Below, piece after piece: positions 1-6,330 of a stretch of DNA of 10,194 nucleotides. The translations under genes and the position numbers were made by a program. The notes under the pieces were generated by a model, which saw nothing but the letters and a program-made list of their open reading frames with translations, searched no databases and had not been told where the DNA came from. Origin of the DNA: Patescibacteria group bacterium. Its GTDB lineage: Bacteria > Patescibacteriota > Microgenomatia > UBA1400 > MFAQ01. How positions within the stretch are numbered: the first letter of the stretch is position 1; the number at the start of each line of letters is the position of its first letter. The stretch spans positions 1-10,194 of the forward strand of contig JAHJQJ010000019.1 in NCBI GenBank assembly GCA_018819325.1. The letters run 5' to 3'.

Positions 1-704
1 TGGGAGGTGAAGAAGAGGAGGTTTAGGGTTTGCTTCAGCCACCCCCGGGGTTCGCCGCAGGCGCAACACAACCCCGGGGGAGACTTTCGCTCGTGGGCGG
101 CGGCGAGATGTTTGCGAGTCCAGGAATTGACTCTTATAAATTGTTGATGGACTCCTCCCCTGTCGAATAGGGGTTTTGTTTGTAGGACTTCGTGGGCGGT
201 ATAAAGGTTTTGCTTCGACTTGGGAACTATGAGGCTGGTTTGGTCTAACCATAGGTTTATACAGACTTGATTGTTCAACCCCAGGGGTTCGCCTGGTTTT
301 CTTCGTTTAGATAAAAAAGAAGTCAGTAAAATAACAAATGGTCTAGTAAGCCAGAGGGTGTTTGGAGAGGTGATAATCATTAAATCTATGTCATCGTATT
401 TTTTGGGATTGCCAATTGAAAGAGAACCGGTTAAGGCGATTAGTTGGATACTGGGGATGCATTTTAAAACAGATATTAGTTTCTGAATGCTTTTGGTTTT
501 CTGCTTAGTAAGTCTAGTTTTTTTTTGATCATGTTTAGAGATTAGTTGCTTTTGAAGTGCCGGGTGTTTGGATATGAAATTAGATACTTCCATAAATGAA
601 TGAATGTGAGGTGAGATTAGCCACAAATGGAGTTCCTTTAAAGTAAGAGATGCACCAAAGAAGCTTGAGTATTTAATTGTTTTTTCAACCTCTAATAGCG
701 TCAT
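1..704 (-). CDS. Nucleotidyltransferase-fold protein, C-terminus cut by window edge
   Basis: An open frame of 234 codons runs from ATG 704-702 to the left edge without a stop, so the C-terminus is missing. The start overlaps the stop of the upstream solute-binding gene as ATGA, which suggests translational coupling. Around residues 88-111 the protein reads LIALTGSLSIGNPKKYDDID followed by LMII. The Gly93-Ser94 pair and Asp105-x-Asp107 fit the GS...DxD active site of the polymerase-beta/minimal nucleotidyltransferase fold, where the aspartates bind metal. Later segments, INLWLDQ (149-155), NLYTAHE (166-172) and PLFDRGG (178-184), resemble a nucleotidyltransferase-domain family I recall from Microgenomates genomes; this is from memory. 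The substrate is unknown. Residues 209-221 (PPGLCCACGEPRG) are encoded by a GC-rich palindrome unlike the rest of the gene. The frame and GS/DxD motif are clear; the biological role is not. Confidence 0.8.
   Translation of the reverse strand, partial: MTLLEVEKTIKYSSFFGASLTLKELHLWLISPHIHSFMEVSNFISKHPALQKQLISKHDQKKTRLTKQKTKSIQKLISVLKCIPSIQLIALTGSLSIGNPKKYDDIDLMIITSPNTLWLTRPFVILLTSFLSKRRKPGEPLGLNNQVCINLWLDQTSLIVPKSKQNLYTAHEVLQTKPLFDRGGVHQQFIRVNSWTRKHLAAAHERKSPPGLCCACGEPRGWLKQTLNLLFFTS
42..80. repeat. GC-rich palindrome inside the nucleotidyltransferase gene
   Basis: The 11-base arms CCCCCGGGGTT (42-52) and AACCCCGGGGG (70-80) are perfect reverse complements. The loop holds a second small hairpin, CGCC (53-56) with GGCG (60-63). 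The element is read in frame on the minus strand as residues 209-221, and is far more GC-rich than the flanking gene. It is probably an inserted palindromic element; no second full copy is in the window. Confidence 0.75.
277..296. repeat. Shorter palindrome related to the 42-80 element
   Basis: AACCCC (277-282) and GGGGTT (284-289) pair perfectly around one base, and CCAGG (281-285) can alternatively pair with CCTGG (292-296). On the minus strand it shares the core GGCGAACCCC-x-GGGG with the 42-80 element and encodes GEPLGL, compared with GEPRGW there. It may be a decayed copy or chance similarity in a Gly/Pro loop. Confidence 0.4.
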
Positions 705-2140
705 TGAGCTGGTTGTGGAGCTGGGGTGACTAGACCAAACTGGCTAAGAACTTGGTTGAAGCCTAAAATCATGGTGTTGACTGCTACTTCTTGTTGTTGA
801 CCAGTGGATATGGAATTAACTGCGTCCTCTAGATATTTTATTAATCTTGAGCTTAAGCCGGTTGATTGATCGTGGGTAAGAGAAGTGGTATAAAAGGTTC
901 TAGCGGTTGGCAGACTGGTAATGTAGGGTTCCAAAATTGGATTTTGCTGGGCAAGAGAAGCTACTGCCTTACTGGCTGGTGGTTGAGGCACCCCCCTGTC
1001 TTTGGCGGCTGACTCGAAAAGAAGCTGTTGAGCTTTGGCAGAACTTAAGAAGTTTAAAAACTGCCAGGCTTCTTGATAGTGGGGGGCGTTTTTGGGGACA
1101 GCCTCGAACCAGATGGATGCCCAAGAAACAGACGGAGTGTCTGGAAGTTGGGGTACTGGAGCCGTATACCAAGAGAGAGTGGGGTTAATGGTTTGAATTT
1201 CTACAGCTCTCCAGCTTGGAGCGAACACCATGGCTACTTTGCCATTGGCGAAAGCGCTAATAGAGTCTGGAAAAGTAGAGTCCCAAACTTGGTCGCTGGT
1301 AGCAAAAAGAGTATAAAAAGTAAGAGCATCGATAACGGACTGGGGTTGGGGATCAAAAAGATTAACTCCATTTTGTAGGAGCATTAGAGAGACAATATCT
1401 GGCCAATGGGCTACATTGTTGGTGGTTCCTAAAGCTACACCAGCCCTTACAATCTTACCAGTTTCAGGATTTTTTATAATTAATTTTTTGGCGTTACTTC
1501 TTAAGTCTTCCCAGGTTTCTGGTACCTGAAGCGAGGCCTGTTGGTACATGGTGGAATTAATGAAGAGAGCTAATCCTTCTGCGGCGATTGGTACTCCGTA
1601 GACTTGGTTGTTTAAGCTTAGGGTTGAAGTAATGGTGGGGTAGAAATTTGTTTCTATTTGAGTAGTAGAGACGGTGTTGGCAGGAGCTGGTAAAAGATCG
1701 GTTATATACATTGGCAACCAGCTGGTGTGGAGTCTAACAATGTCTGGAGGATCTTGGCTGGTAAGGGCGTTGCTTAGTCTTTGCTGGTAATCCTTATGAG
1801 ATTGAGAGATGTAGTTTATTTTTATAGTGGGGTTGTCTTTCTCGAAGGCGGTGATAACCGGCTGCATGACTGAGAGAGGTTCCCAGAGTCCCCAGTAAGT
1901 AATGGTGGTGGTCTTAACTGGAGTTGTTTGAGAAGTGGCTGGCTTTTTATTTAAAAGCTTTATGGCAAAAAAGATAATTAGACCAAGAATTAATACCCCA
2001 GCGATTATGGGAATAATTTTTGTAGTAGAAAGTTTGATTTTAGGTGGGGCGGCAACTGGTTCTGGTGGTTGATAGTTTGGGGGCGGTGGAGGAGTCTCTG
2101 ATGGGAGAGGTGGCAATGGTGAAGTTGGTTCGTTAATCAT
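701..2140 (-). CDS. Membrane-anchored family-1 extracellular solute-binding protein
   Basis: This 479-residue protein resembles the sugar-binding subunits of ABC importers. Residues 1-37 form a proline-rich tail (PPLPSETPPPPPNYQPPEP) with no Cys lipobox. Residues 41-61 form one hydrophobic helix ending in KLLNKK, and a Thr-rich linker leads to the binding fold from about residue 79. Typical family-1 segments are visible: ITYWGLWEP at the first strand, an aspartate in PPDIVRLHTSW (131-141), YGVPIAAEGLALFIN (181-195) and VPETWEDL (206-213). Topology is inferred as tail in the cytoplasm and binding domain outside. No ABC permease or ATPase gene is visible in the window, so the partner and ligand are unknown. 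The ATG has no obvious Shine-Dalgarno sequence. The next gene overlaps its stop by 4 bases. Confidence 0.88.
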   Translation of the reverse strand: MINEPTSPLPPLPSETPPPPPNYQPPEPVAAPPKIKLSTTKIIPIIAGVLILGLIIFFAIKLLNKKPATSQTTPVKTTTITYWGLWEPLSVMQPVITAFEKDNPTIKINYISQSHKDYQQRLSNALTSQDPPDIVRLHTSWLPMYITDLLPAPANTVSTTQIETNFYPTITSTLSLNNQVYGVPIAAEGLALFINSTMYQQASLQVPETWEDLRSNAKKLIIKNPETGKIVRAGVALGTTNNVAHWPDIVSLMLLQNGVNLFDPQPQSVIDALTFYTLFATSDQVWDSTFPDSISAFANGKVAMVFAPSWRAVEIQTINPTLSWYTAPVPQLPDTPSVSWASIWFEAVPKNAPHYQEAWQFLNFLSSAKAQQLLFESAAKDRGVPQPPASKAVASLAQQNPILEPYITSLPTARTFYTTSLTHDQSTGLSSRLIKYLEDAVNSISTGQQQEVAVNTMILGFNQVLSQFGLVTPAPQPAQ

Positions 2141-2171
2141 GGTTTTATTATGTGTACAATTAGTATATCAA
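2133..2171. promoter_or_regulatory. Divergent promoter region between solute-binding and VanW genes
   Basis: Only 37 bases separate the two divergent starts, so the promoters must be compact and probably overlap. On the plus strand, TACAAT (2155-2160) could be a -10 box, with a weak -35 TTAATC (2133-2138) 16 bases upstream, giving a very short leader before ATG 2178. On the minus strand TTGATA (2171-2166) or TATACT (2167-2162) are candidate elements. No single arrangement is clearly best. Confidence 0.35.
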
Positions 2172-2177
2172 GATATT

Positions 2178-3905
2178 ATGAAGAAAATACGATGGTTGTT
2201 TTGGTTGATTGAAGTAGTAGTGATAACGGTAATGGTGGCATTTTTGATTCATTGGCGAGTTTTTTCAGATAGAGTGATACCGCATGTGATGGTGTCTGGG
2301 ATTGAGGTATCTGGAATTAGCGGGAGTAATCTTGAACAGATATTACAAGAAAAGTTTAATGAAAACCCTAATGAAATTACTCTTGAATATAATGGGGACG
2401 AACTAGTTAAGGTGGCTAATTTGCAGATTGCTTATGATTTTGGCTGGACTACTAGCTTAGCAATGGGTGTGGGTAGAAATGGAAATTTGTTGACGCAGTT
2501 AAGAGAGAGGATTTTATATTTTTTTGAGCCATTAAATATTGAACCAGCGATTAGTTATGATGAAGATGAGCTAGAGGGATTGATATCATTGGCAGATGAA
2601 AAAGTAAGACAAGAGTATGTGCCGTCAAGGATAGGCTTAAATGAAGAAGGTGTGCCAGAGTTTGTGGCTGGGACGGATGGTGTTTGGGTAGATGAGGAGG
2701 GTTTGGTTAAGGAAATAGTGAAAGCAATGAAAAGGCCGGGCAAGCAAGTTGTCAGCGTTCCCGTAAAAATAAATGTGGCTGGATATGACGACAAAAAAGT
2801 GGCAGAAGCTTTGGAGTTAGCTAATAAATGGCTTGATAAAACCATGATATTAAAATATGAAGGTTTTGAAATGGAGCTATCCACTAAGGAGGTAATTAGT
2901 TTAATGGGGGTGGTGGATTCTAAGCTAAACGAAGTGGCTTTTGATGAATTGTTTTTATTGCTTGGAAGCAAGATTGATAGAGAACCTCAAGATGCGGTGT
3001 TTATGTTTGAGGGTGATGGAGTGGTTGAGTTTCAAGCAGATCTTAAGGGAATTGAACTAGACAAAGAAGGGTTTAAAAATGTATTGGAAGAGGAGATCCT
3101 GAAACAAGTTCAGGATGACATAGTAGAAGTGGTTTTGCCGGTAAAATTGACGGAACCTACGATAAAGGCAAGTGAGGTAAATAATTTAGGAATAGAAAGG
3201 CTTTTGGGAAGAGGTGGGTCTAGGTTTGCCCACTCCATACCTAGTAGAGTCTTCAACGTGGCTTTGGCGTCTAGACGGATTAATTATGCTTTGATTCCGC
3301 CAGGGGAAGTATTTTCGTTTAACAAAGAAATCGGAGAGATTTCTGCTGGGACTGGATACCAAAGTGCTTATGTAATAAAAGACGGAAGAACAGTTTTGGG
3401 TGATGGTGGTGGAACTTGTCAGGTGTCTACCACTATGTTTAGAGCGGCGATGGCGGCGGGGTTGCCGATTGTTGAAAGGAAAGCTCATTCTTACCGAGTA
3501 AGTTACTATGAACAAGACTCTGGTCCGGGAATTGATGCCACGGTGTATGCCCCAACGGCAGACCTGAAGTTTTTGAACGATACACCAGGACATATTCTAA
3601 TACAGACAACTGTAGATACCAAAAACCTGGCCATGCATATTGATATTTTTGGCACCAGTGATGGGAGAGTTTCAAGTATCAGCGAACCTAAGGTCTGGGG
3701 GCAAAGTCCGCCACTGGAACCTTTGTATGAAGACGATCCTACTCTGCCAGTGGGTGTGGTAAGGCAAATTGACTGGGCGGCGTGGGGAGCTAAGACTTCG
3801 TTTGAGTATGTGGTAAAAAGAGAAGGGGAGGTAATTTACGAGAAAACCTTTTATTCTAACTTTAAACCTTGGCAGGCGGTGTACTTGAGAGGTGTAGGGG
3901 TTTAA
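2178..3905 (+). CDS. VanW-family (YoaR-like) membrane-anchored cell-wall protein
   Basis: The 575-residue protein has a signal-anchor helix at residues 7-27, then a long extracytoplasmic region resembling the tandem peptidoglycan-binding domains found before VanW domains in YoaR-like proteins. The VanW domain covers roughly residues 355-490. It shows PPGEVFSFNKEIG, GYQSAYVIKDGRTVLGDGGG, TCQVSTTMFRAA, LPIVERKAHSYRV and LNDTPGHILIQT. The C-terminus ends with YSNFKPWQAVYLRG, a common ending in the family. The biochemical role of VanW is not established; a cell-wall or surface role is inferred. I chose ATG 2178 because the helix then begins just after MKKIRW; an upstream in-frame ATG at 2139 would add 13 residues across the promoter. 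Residues 306-314 are encoded by a palindromic repeat. tsaE begins 2 bases after the stop, so the genes are probably co-transcribed. Confidence 0.88.
   Translation: MKKIRWLFWLIEVVVITVMVAFLIHWRVFSDRVIPHVMVSGIEVSGISGSNLEQILQEKFNENPNEITLEYNGDELVKVANLQIAYDFGWTTSLAMGVGRNGNLLTQLRERILYFFEPLNIEPAISYDEDELEGLISLADEKVRQEYVPSRIGLNEEGVPEFVAGTDGVWVDEEGLVKEIVKAMKRPGKQVVSVPVKINVAGYDDKKVAEALELANKWLDKTMILKYEGFEMELSTKEVISLMGVVDSKLNEVAFDELFLLLGSKIDREPQDAVFMFEGDGVVEFQADLKGIELDKEGFKNVLEEEILKQVQDDIVEVVLPVKLTEPTIKASEVNNLGIERLLGRGGSRFAHSIPSRVFNVALASRRINYALIPPGEVFSFNKEIGEISAGTGYQSAYVIKDGRTVLGDGGGTCQVSTTMFRAAMAAGLPIVERKAHSYRVSYYEQDSGPGIDATVYAPTADLKFLNDTPGHILIQTTVDTKNLAMHIDIFGTSDGRVSSISEPKVWGQSPPLEPLYEDDPTLPVGVVRQIDWAAWGAKTSFEYVVKREGEVIYEKTFYSNFKPWQAVYLRGVGV
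3095..3119. repeat. Palindromic repeat inserted in frame in the VanW gene
   Basis: Arms ATCCTGAA (3096-3103) and TTCAGGAT (3109-3116) pair perfectly around the loop ACAAG, followed by GACA. It encodes EILKQVQDD within the VanW protein. It shares the ACAAG loop and GACA tail with the ATTCTGG-type repeats at 8788 and 9062, and the arm differences are matched on both sides, so pairing is kept. Confidence 0.8.
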
Positions 3906-3907
3906 AT

Positions 3908-4357
3908 ATGAAAGATAGAATAATTACAAATAGTGAGAAAGAAACTAGAGAGTTGGGAGCAAGACTGTGGCGAGAAAATAAGAAACACTTGGGTAAACGA
4001 GCGGTGGTGTTTGCTCTGGAGGGAGAGCTGGGAACGGGTAAAACGCAGATTACAAAGGGGATAGCTGGGGCTATGGGTGTTAAAAATGATGTGACCTCCC
4101 CTACTTTTACCTTGGAGGCAGAATATGATTTGGGCAAATTAATTCACATTGACGCTTGGCGGATAGAGGATCCAAAAGAATTACTTGAGATTGGATTTGA
4201 AAGAAGAATTAAAGAAAAAAAAATAATCGTAGTAGAATGGGCAGATAAAGTAAGGGATATATTACCAAATTATATCGACGATCGTTCATGTAAGTTGGTA
4301 TGGGTGAGAATAAATTATGGGAAGGGTGAGAATGAAAGGATTATTGAAATAGAATGA
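3908..4357 (+). CDS. tsaE: tRNA t6A37 biosynthesis ATPase TsaE
   Basis: TsaE is the small P-loop ATPase that works with TsaB and TsaD in transferring the threonylcarbamoyl group to A37 of ANN-decoding tRNAs. The 149-residue length is normal. The Walker A motif is EGELGTGKTQ (residues 38-47), followed by TSPTFTLEAEY (63-73), HIDAWR (80-85, matching the family's H-x-D-x-Y/W-R segment) and VVEWADK (108-114). The start ATG 3908 is preceded by AGGGG at a spacing of 7 bases; an in-frame upstream start inside vanW would overlap that gene. It lies 2 bases after the VanW gene and overlaps tsaD by ATGA. No tsaB or tsaC is in the window. Confidence 0.95.
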   Translation: MKDRIITNSEKETRELGARLWRENKKHLGKRAVVFALEGELGTGKTQITKGIAGAMGVKNDVTSPTFTLEAEYDLGKLIHIDAWRIEDPKELLEIGFERRIKEKKIIVVEWADKVRDILPNYIDDRSCKLVWVRINYGKGENERIIEIE

Positions 4358-5415
4358 AGATATTGGCGATTGAAACTAGTTGTGATGAGACCAGTGTGGC
4401 GGTGGTGGCAGATGGAATCATTAAATCTAACGTTGTCTGGAGCCAGATAAAACTACACGCCCCTTGGGGAGGTGTAGTGCCAAGTATTGCTAAACGAGCA
4501 CACCAGGAAAGGATTGATGGAATTATTAAACAAGCGCTGGAAGAAGCTGGGGTTAAGGGGGCGGATTTTGTGGCAGTAACGGTTGGCCCGGGGTTGGCAA
4601 TTGCTTTGGAGGTGGGGATATTAAAAGCTAAGGAGCTTTGTAAAAAATGGAAGACGCCCCTGATACCAGTAAACCATTTAGAAGGACATCTGTTAGCAAG
4701 CGCACCGGATAACGAATGGGTTCCAGCTTTGGGACTGGTGGTAAGCGGTGGGCATACGGAGTTGTATCTGGTAGAAAAAATCGGTAGATATAAAACCTTG
4801 GCGAAGACGGCCGATGATGCTTTGGGTGAAGCACTAGATAAAGCAGGTAAAATGCTGGGGTTGGGTTATCCAGGCGGGCCGGTAATAGAAAAACAGGCGG
4901 TGTTGGGAGATGTGGATAGTTTTGAACTGCCAATGCCTTTAAAAGGCAGAGAGGGTGAGGGTAGATTTAGTTATTCTGGATTAAAAACGGCCTTACTAAG
5001 ATTAATTGAAAGGGAAAAATTGGGGGGAGAATTAAATGAAGAAACTGTTCAGAACTTGGCGGCTAGTTATCAAGAAGCCTGCTTTGAACACTTGATAAGG
5101 GTGGTAAGGGTGAACGCATTACCTTACCTTAATGGAAAAATTAAACATTTATTGGTTGGAGGTGGAGTGATATTTAATAAAAGACTACGGGAAAAACTAA
5201 AAAAGTTAGGGGATGACCTAGGGATTGAGATCTGCTTTCCTGAGGAAAATATTTTGTGTGGTGATAATGCGGGCATGATTGGTTTGGCAGGGTACCAAAA
5301 AGCTTTGAGAGACGAGGCCCGCCTTCGCTCTGGTGAGCTACGGCGAGGCGAGGTGGTTGAAGAGAAGGATTTTGACACAATTGAAAGACTACCCCGCTGG
5401 AGTTTGGAAGAGTGA
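4354..5415 (+). CDS. tsaD: tRNA N6-adenosine threonylcarbamoyltransferase TsaD
   Basis: TsaD (Kae1/YgjD/Gcp family, ASKHA fold) transfers threonylcarbamoyl from threonylcarbamoyl-AMP to A37 of tRNA in the cytoplasm. The 353-residue protein begins with MKILAIETSCDETSVAVV. It carries the metal-binding pair His108 and His112 in NHLEGH, the nucleotide-binding segments LVVSGGHTELYLV (128-140) and DALGEALDKAGKMLGLGYPGG (155-175), FSYSGLKTALLR (205-216), LLVGGGVIFNKRLRE (266-280) and CGDNAGMIGLAGYQ, where Asp304 is the expected metal ligand. Translation is probably coupled to tsaE through the ATGA overlap. Near the C-terminus, residues about 320-335 (DEARLRSGELRRGEVV) are encoded by a hairpin-forming segment that looks inserted. 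The stop overlaps a second hairpin. Confidence 0.96.
   Translation: MKILAIETSCDETSVAVVADGIIKSNVVWSQIKLHAPWGGVVPSIAKRAHQERIDGIIKQALEEAGVKGADFVAVTVGPGLAIALEVGILKAKELCKKWKTPLIPVNHLEGHLLASAPDNEWVPALGLVVSGGHTELYLVEKIGRYKTLAKTADDALGEALDKAGKMLGLGYPGGPVIEKQAVLGDVDSFELPMPLKGREGEGRFSYSGLKTALLRLIEREKLGGELNEETVQNLAASYQEACFEHLIRVVRVNALPYLNGKIKHLLVGGGVIFNKRLREKLKKLGDDLGIEICFPEENILCGDNAGMIGLAGYQKALRDEARLRSGELRRGEVVEEKDFDTIERLPRWSLEE
5320..5345. repeat. Imperfect palindrome inside the 3' end of tsaD
   Basis: CGCC (5320-5323) pairs with GGCG (5342-5345), and GCTC (5327-5330) with GAGC (5335-5338), around a TGGT loop. It resembles a small palindromic repeat seen in some CPR genomes (from memory) and is translated in frame as RLRSGELRR within a region where TsaD is normally variable. 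Confidence 0.55.
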
Positions 5416-5432
5416 CAAGGACCGTCCTTGTC
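5414..5432. terminator. Hairpin between convergent genes, no T-run
   Basis: GACAAGGA (5414-5421) and TCCTTGTC (5425-5432) pair perfectly around CCG. It overlaps the tsaD stop and lies 4 bases beyond the end of the convergent minus-strand gene, so a shared transcript end is plausible. There is no T-tract on either side. It may instead be another palindromic repeat. Confidence 0.5.
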
Positions 5433-5435
5433 AGT

Positions 5436-5678
5436 TTAGGTGTGGGCTTGCCAGCCTTTTTGGACTGGTTTGTCTATTTTAACTCCAATCTCGTCGCCTT
5501 TTTTGGCTGAACTTACTTCTTTGTGATCAACCTGCATGGAAGTGATGTCTTGAGTGAAAACATCTTCGCCTGCCTTGTTTTTTATAGTAACAGAGTCACC
5601 AGTTTTTAGACCAGACGAAAGCTTAATGATACCTACACCAAGTTTGTCATAGTAATGGGTTATTATTCCCTTTTTCAA
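5436..5678 (-). CDS. Small EF-Tu-domain-2-like (translation elongation factor-like) protein
   Basis: This 80-residue protein begins MKKGIITHYYDKLGVGIIKL and continues with GLKTGDSVTIKNKAG (23-37), TQDITSMQVDHKEV and KKGDEIGVKIDKPVQKG. The pattern of G-D turns, an S-M-Q-x-(D/E)-H-K-E segment and a G-x-x-(V/L)-x-(I/V) strand fits the domain-2 beta-barrel of translational GTPases. Stand-alone copies are common in CPR genomes and are usually annotated 'translation elongation factor-like'. They lack a GTPase domain, so the function is unknown; RNA or ribosome binding would be a guess. The TTG start at 5678 is chosen because a strong Shine-Dalgarno sequence sits 5 bases upstream and the alternative GTG (5687-5685) lies inside it. 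The upstream in-frame extension has no family similarity. Confidence 0.82.
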   Translation of the reverse strand: MKKGIITHYYDKLGVGIIKLSSGLKTGDSVTIKNKAGEDVFTQDITSMQVDHKEVSSAKKGDEIGVKIDKPVQKGWQAHT

Positions 5679-5683
5679 ATTAA

Positions 5684-5695
5684 TCACCCCCTTCT
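5684..5695 (-). promoter_or_regulatory. Strong Shine-Dalgarno that decides a TTG start
   Basis: On the minus strand AGAAGGGGGTGA ends 5 bases before TTG 5678. It matches the anti-Shine-Dalgarno region of 16S rRNA well and overlaps the competing GTG, which rules that codon out as the likely start. Confidence 0.75.
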
Positions 5696-5703
5696 TAAAG
5701 ATT

Positions 5704-5709
5704 ATTATA
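5704..5709 (-). promoter_or_regulatory. -10 box for the minus-strand small gene
   Basis: TATAAT on the minus strand lies 25 bases upstream of the TTG start, leaving a short leader with the Shine-Dalgarno site. The best-placed -35 hexamer (GAACAA at a 17-base spacing) is weak. Confidence 0.5.
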
Positions 5710-5729
5710 GCAAAGCAAGAGCGATTTTG

Positions 5730-5742
5730 TTCTTGACAAGAA
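5730..5742. promoter_or_regulatory. Candidate operator over the brnTA -35 box
   Basis: TTCTT (5730-5734) and AAGAA (5738-5742) form a perfect inverted repeat around GAC and cover most of the -35 hexamer. BrnA-type antitoxins are known to repress their own promoters, so this is a reasonable operator candidate. A second short palindrome, GTATATAC (5764-5771), lies near the expected transcription start. Neither has other support. Confidence 0.35.
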
Positions 5743-5760
5743 GAGCTTGATGTGTATAAT
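5733..5760 (+). promoter_or_regulatory. Consensus sigma-70-type promoter of brnTA
   Basis: TTGACA (5733-5738) and TATAAT (5755-5760) are exact consensus hexamers with a 16-base spacer. The start codon follows about 18 bases after the -10 box, so the mRNA leader would be about a dozen bases with no clear Shine-Dalgarno sequence. It is the strongest promoter in the window. Confidence 0.85.
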
Positions 5761-5778
5761 GTGGTATATACAAATGAA

Positions 5779-6072
5779 ATGAAAGCACTTAAAGACCAGA
5801 TTGGATTTGATTGGGATAAAGGCAATATTAATAAAAATAGAAAACATACGGTTAAAGATAAAGAAACTGAAGAAACATTCTTTGATTTTAATAAAGTTAT
5901 TTATAAAGATCCTTTACACTCTGGACAAGAAGAAAGATTTATTCTTTTGGGTAAAACCAAAAACGAGAGATTGTTATATACGGTTTTTACCGTAAGAAAA
6001 AGGAAAGTTAGAATAATCTCGTCTAGAGATATTAATAAAAAAGAAATAAAACTCTATGAAAAAACAAATTAA
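5779..6072 (+). CDS. brnT: BrnT-family toxin
   Basis: The 97-residue protein carries the BrnT pattern: FDWDKGNINKNRKH (residues 10-23), a segment with FDFNKVIYKDP (35-45), EERFILLGKT (51-60), LLYTVFTVRKRKVRIISSR (65-83) and a terminal E-x-x-x-Y (89-93). BrnT toxins adopt a RelE-like fold and act as ribonucleases that block translation when released from BrnA. I chose ATG 5779, the first ATG after the consensus promoter; the GTG further upstream lies within the promoter itself. The gene order toxin then antitoxin, with a 17-base overlap, is the usual arrangement in this family. Nothing suggests inactivation. Confidence 0.88.
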   Translation: MKALKDQIGFDWDKGNINKNRKHTVKDKETEETFFDFNKVIYKDPLHSGQEERFILLGKTKNERLLYTVFTVRKRKVRIISSRDINKKEIKLYEKTN

Positions 6073-6322
6073 AGTTCCCAAGTTTAAAAATGAGAATCAG
6101 GAAAGATTGTTTTGGTCTAAAATTGATCTTAGTGAGTATCTTGACCCTAAAGATTTTGTAAGGGTAAGTTTTCCGAACTTAAAACCCAGCAGTAGACCTA
6201 TTTCTATTCGTTTACCTGATTATCTTTTAGATAGAGTTAAAGAAAAAGCTAACGAAATCAGCGTCCCTTATCAGAGCTTGATTAAACAATATATTCAAAA
6301 GGGAGTTTTTTCTTCTATTTAA
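6056..6322 (+). CDS. brnA: BrnA/CopG-like antitoxin
   Basis: This 88-residue protein overlaps the end of brnT by 17 bases. Its C-terminal half looks like a ribbon-helix-helix DNA-binding domain: the strand RPISIRLP (47-54), a first helix about 55-67 and a second about 71-82 (PYQSLIKQYIQKGV). The N-terminal part, PKFKNENQERLFW (8-20), matches the toxin-binding segment common in BrnA/CopG-type antitoxins. It would neutralise BrnT and repress the shared promoter. The start has no strong Shine-Dalgarno, consistent with coupling to brnT translation. It ends 8 bases before valS. Confidence 0.85.
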   Translation: MKKQIKVPKFKNENQERLFWSKIDLSEYLDPKDFVRVSFPNLKPSSRPISIRLPDYLLDRVKEKANEISVPYQSLIKQYIQKGVFSSI

Positions 6323-6330
6323 GGTAGAAT

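Noticed and set aside
157..167. TTCGACAGGGG on the minus strand, like the 5' part of tmRNA
   Set aside because: There is no matching tRNA-like 3' domain, and the bases are codons for LFDRGG in the nucleotidyltransferase frame.
271..486. Plus-strand open frame of 71 codons
   Set aside because: It lies antisense to the nucleotidyltransferase gene, which has a recognisable GS/DxD motif and coupled start. The plus-strand frame begins at TTG and resembles nothing I know.
2555..2971. Minus-strand open frame of 138 codons opposite the VanW gene
   Set aside because: Low-complexity Ser-rich translation, a typical antisense shadow of an acidic AT-rich gene.
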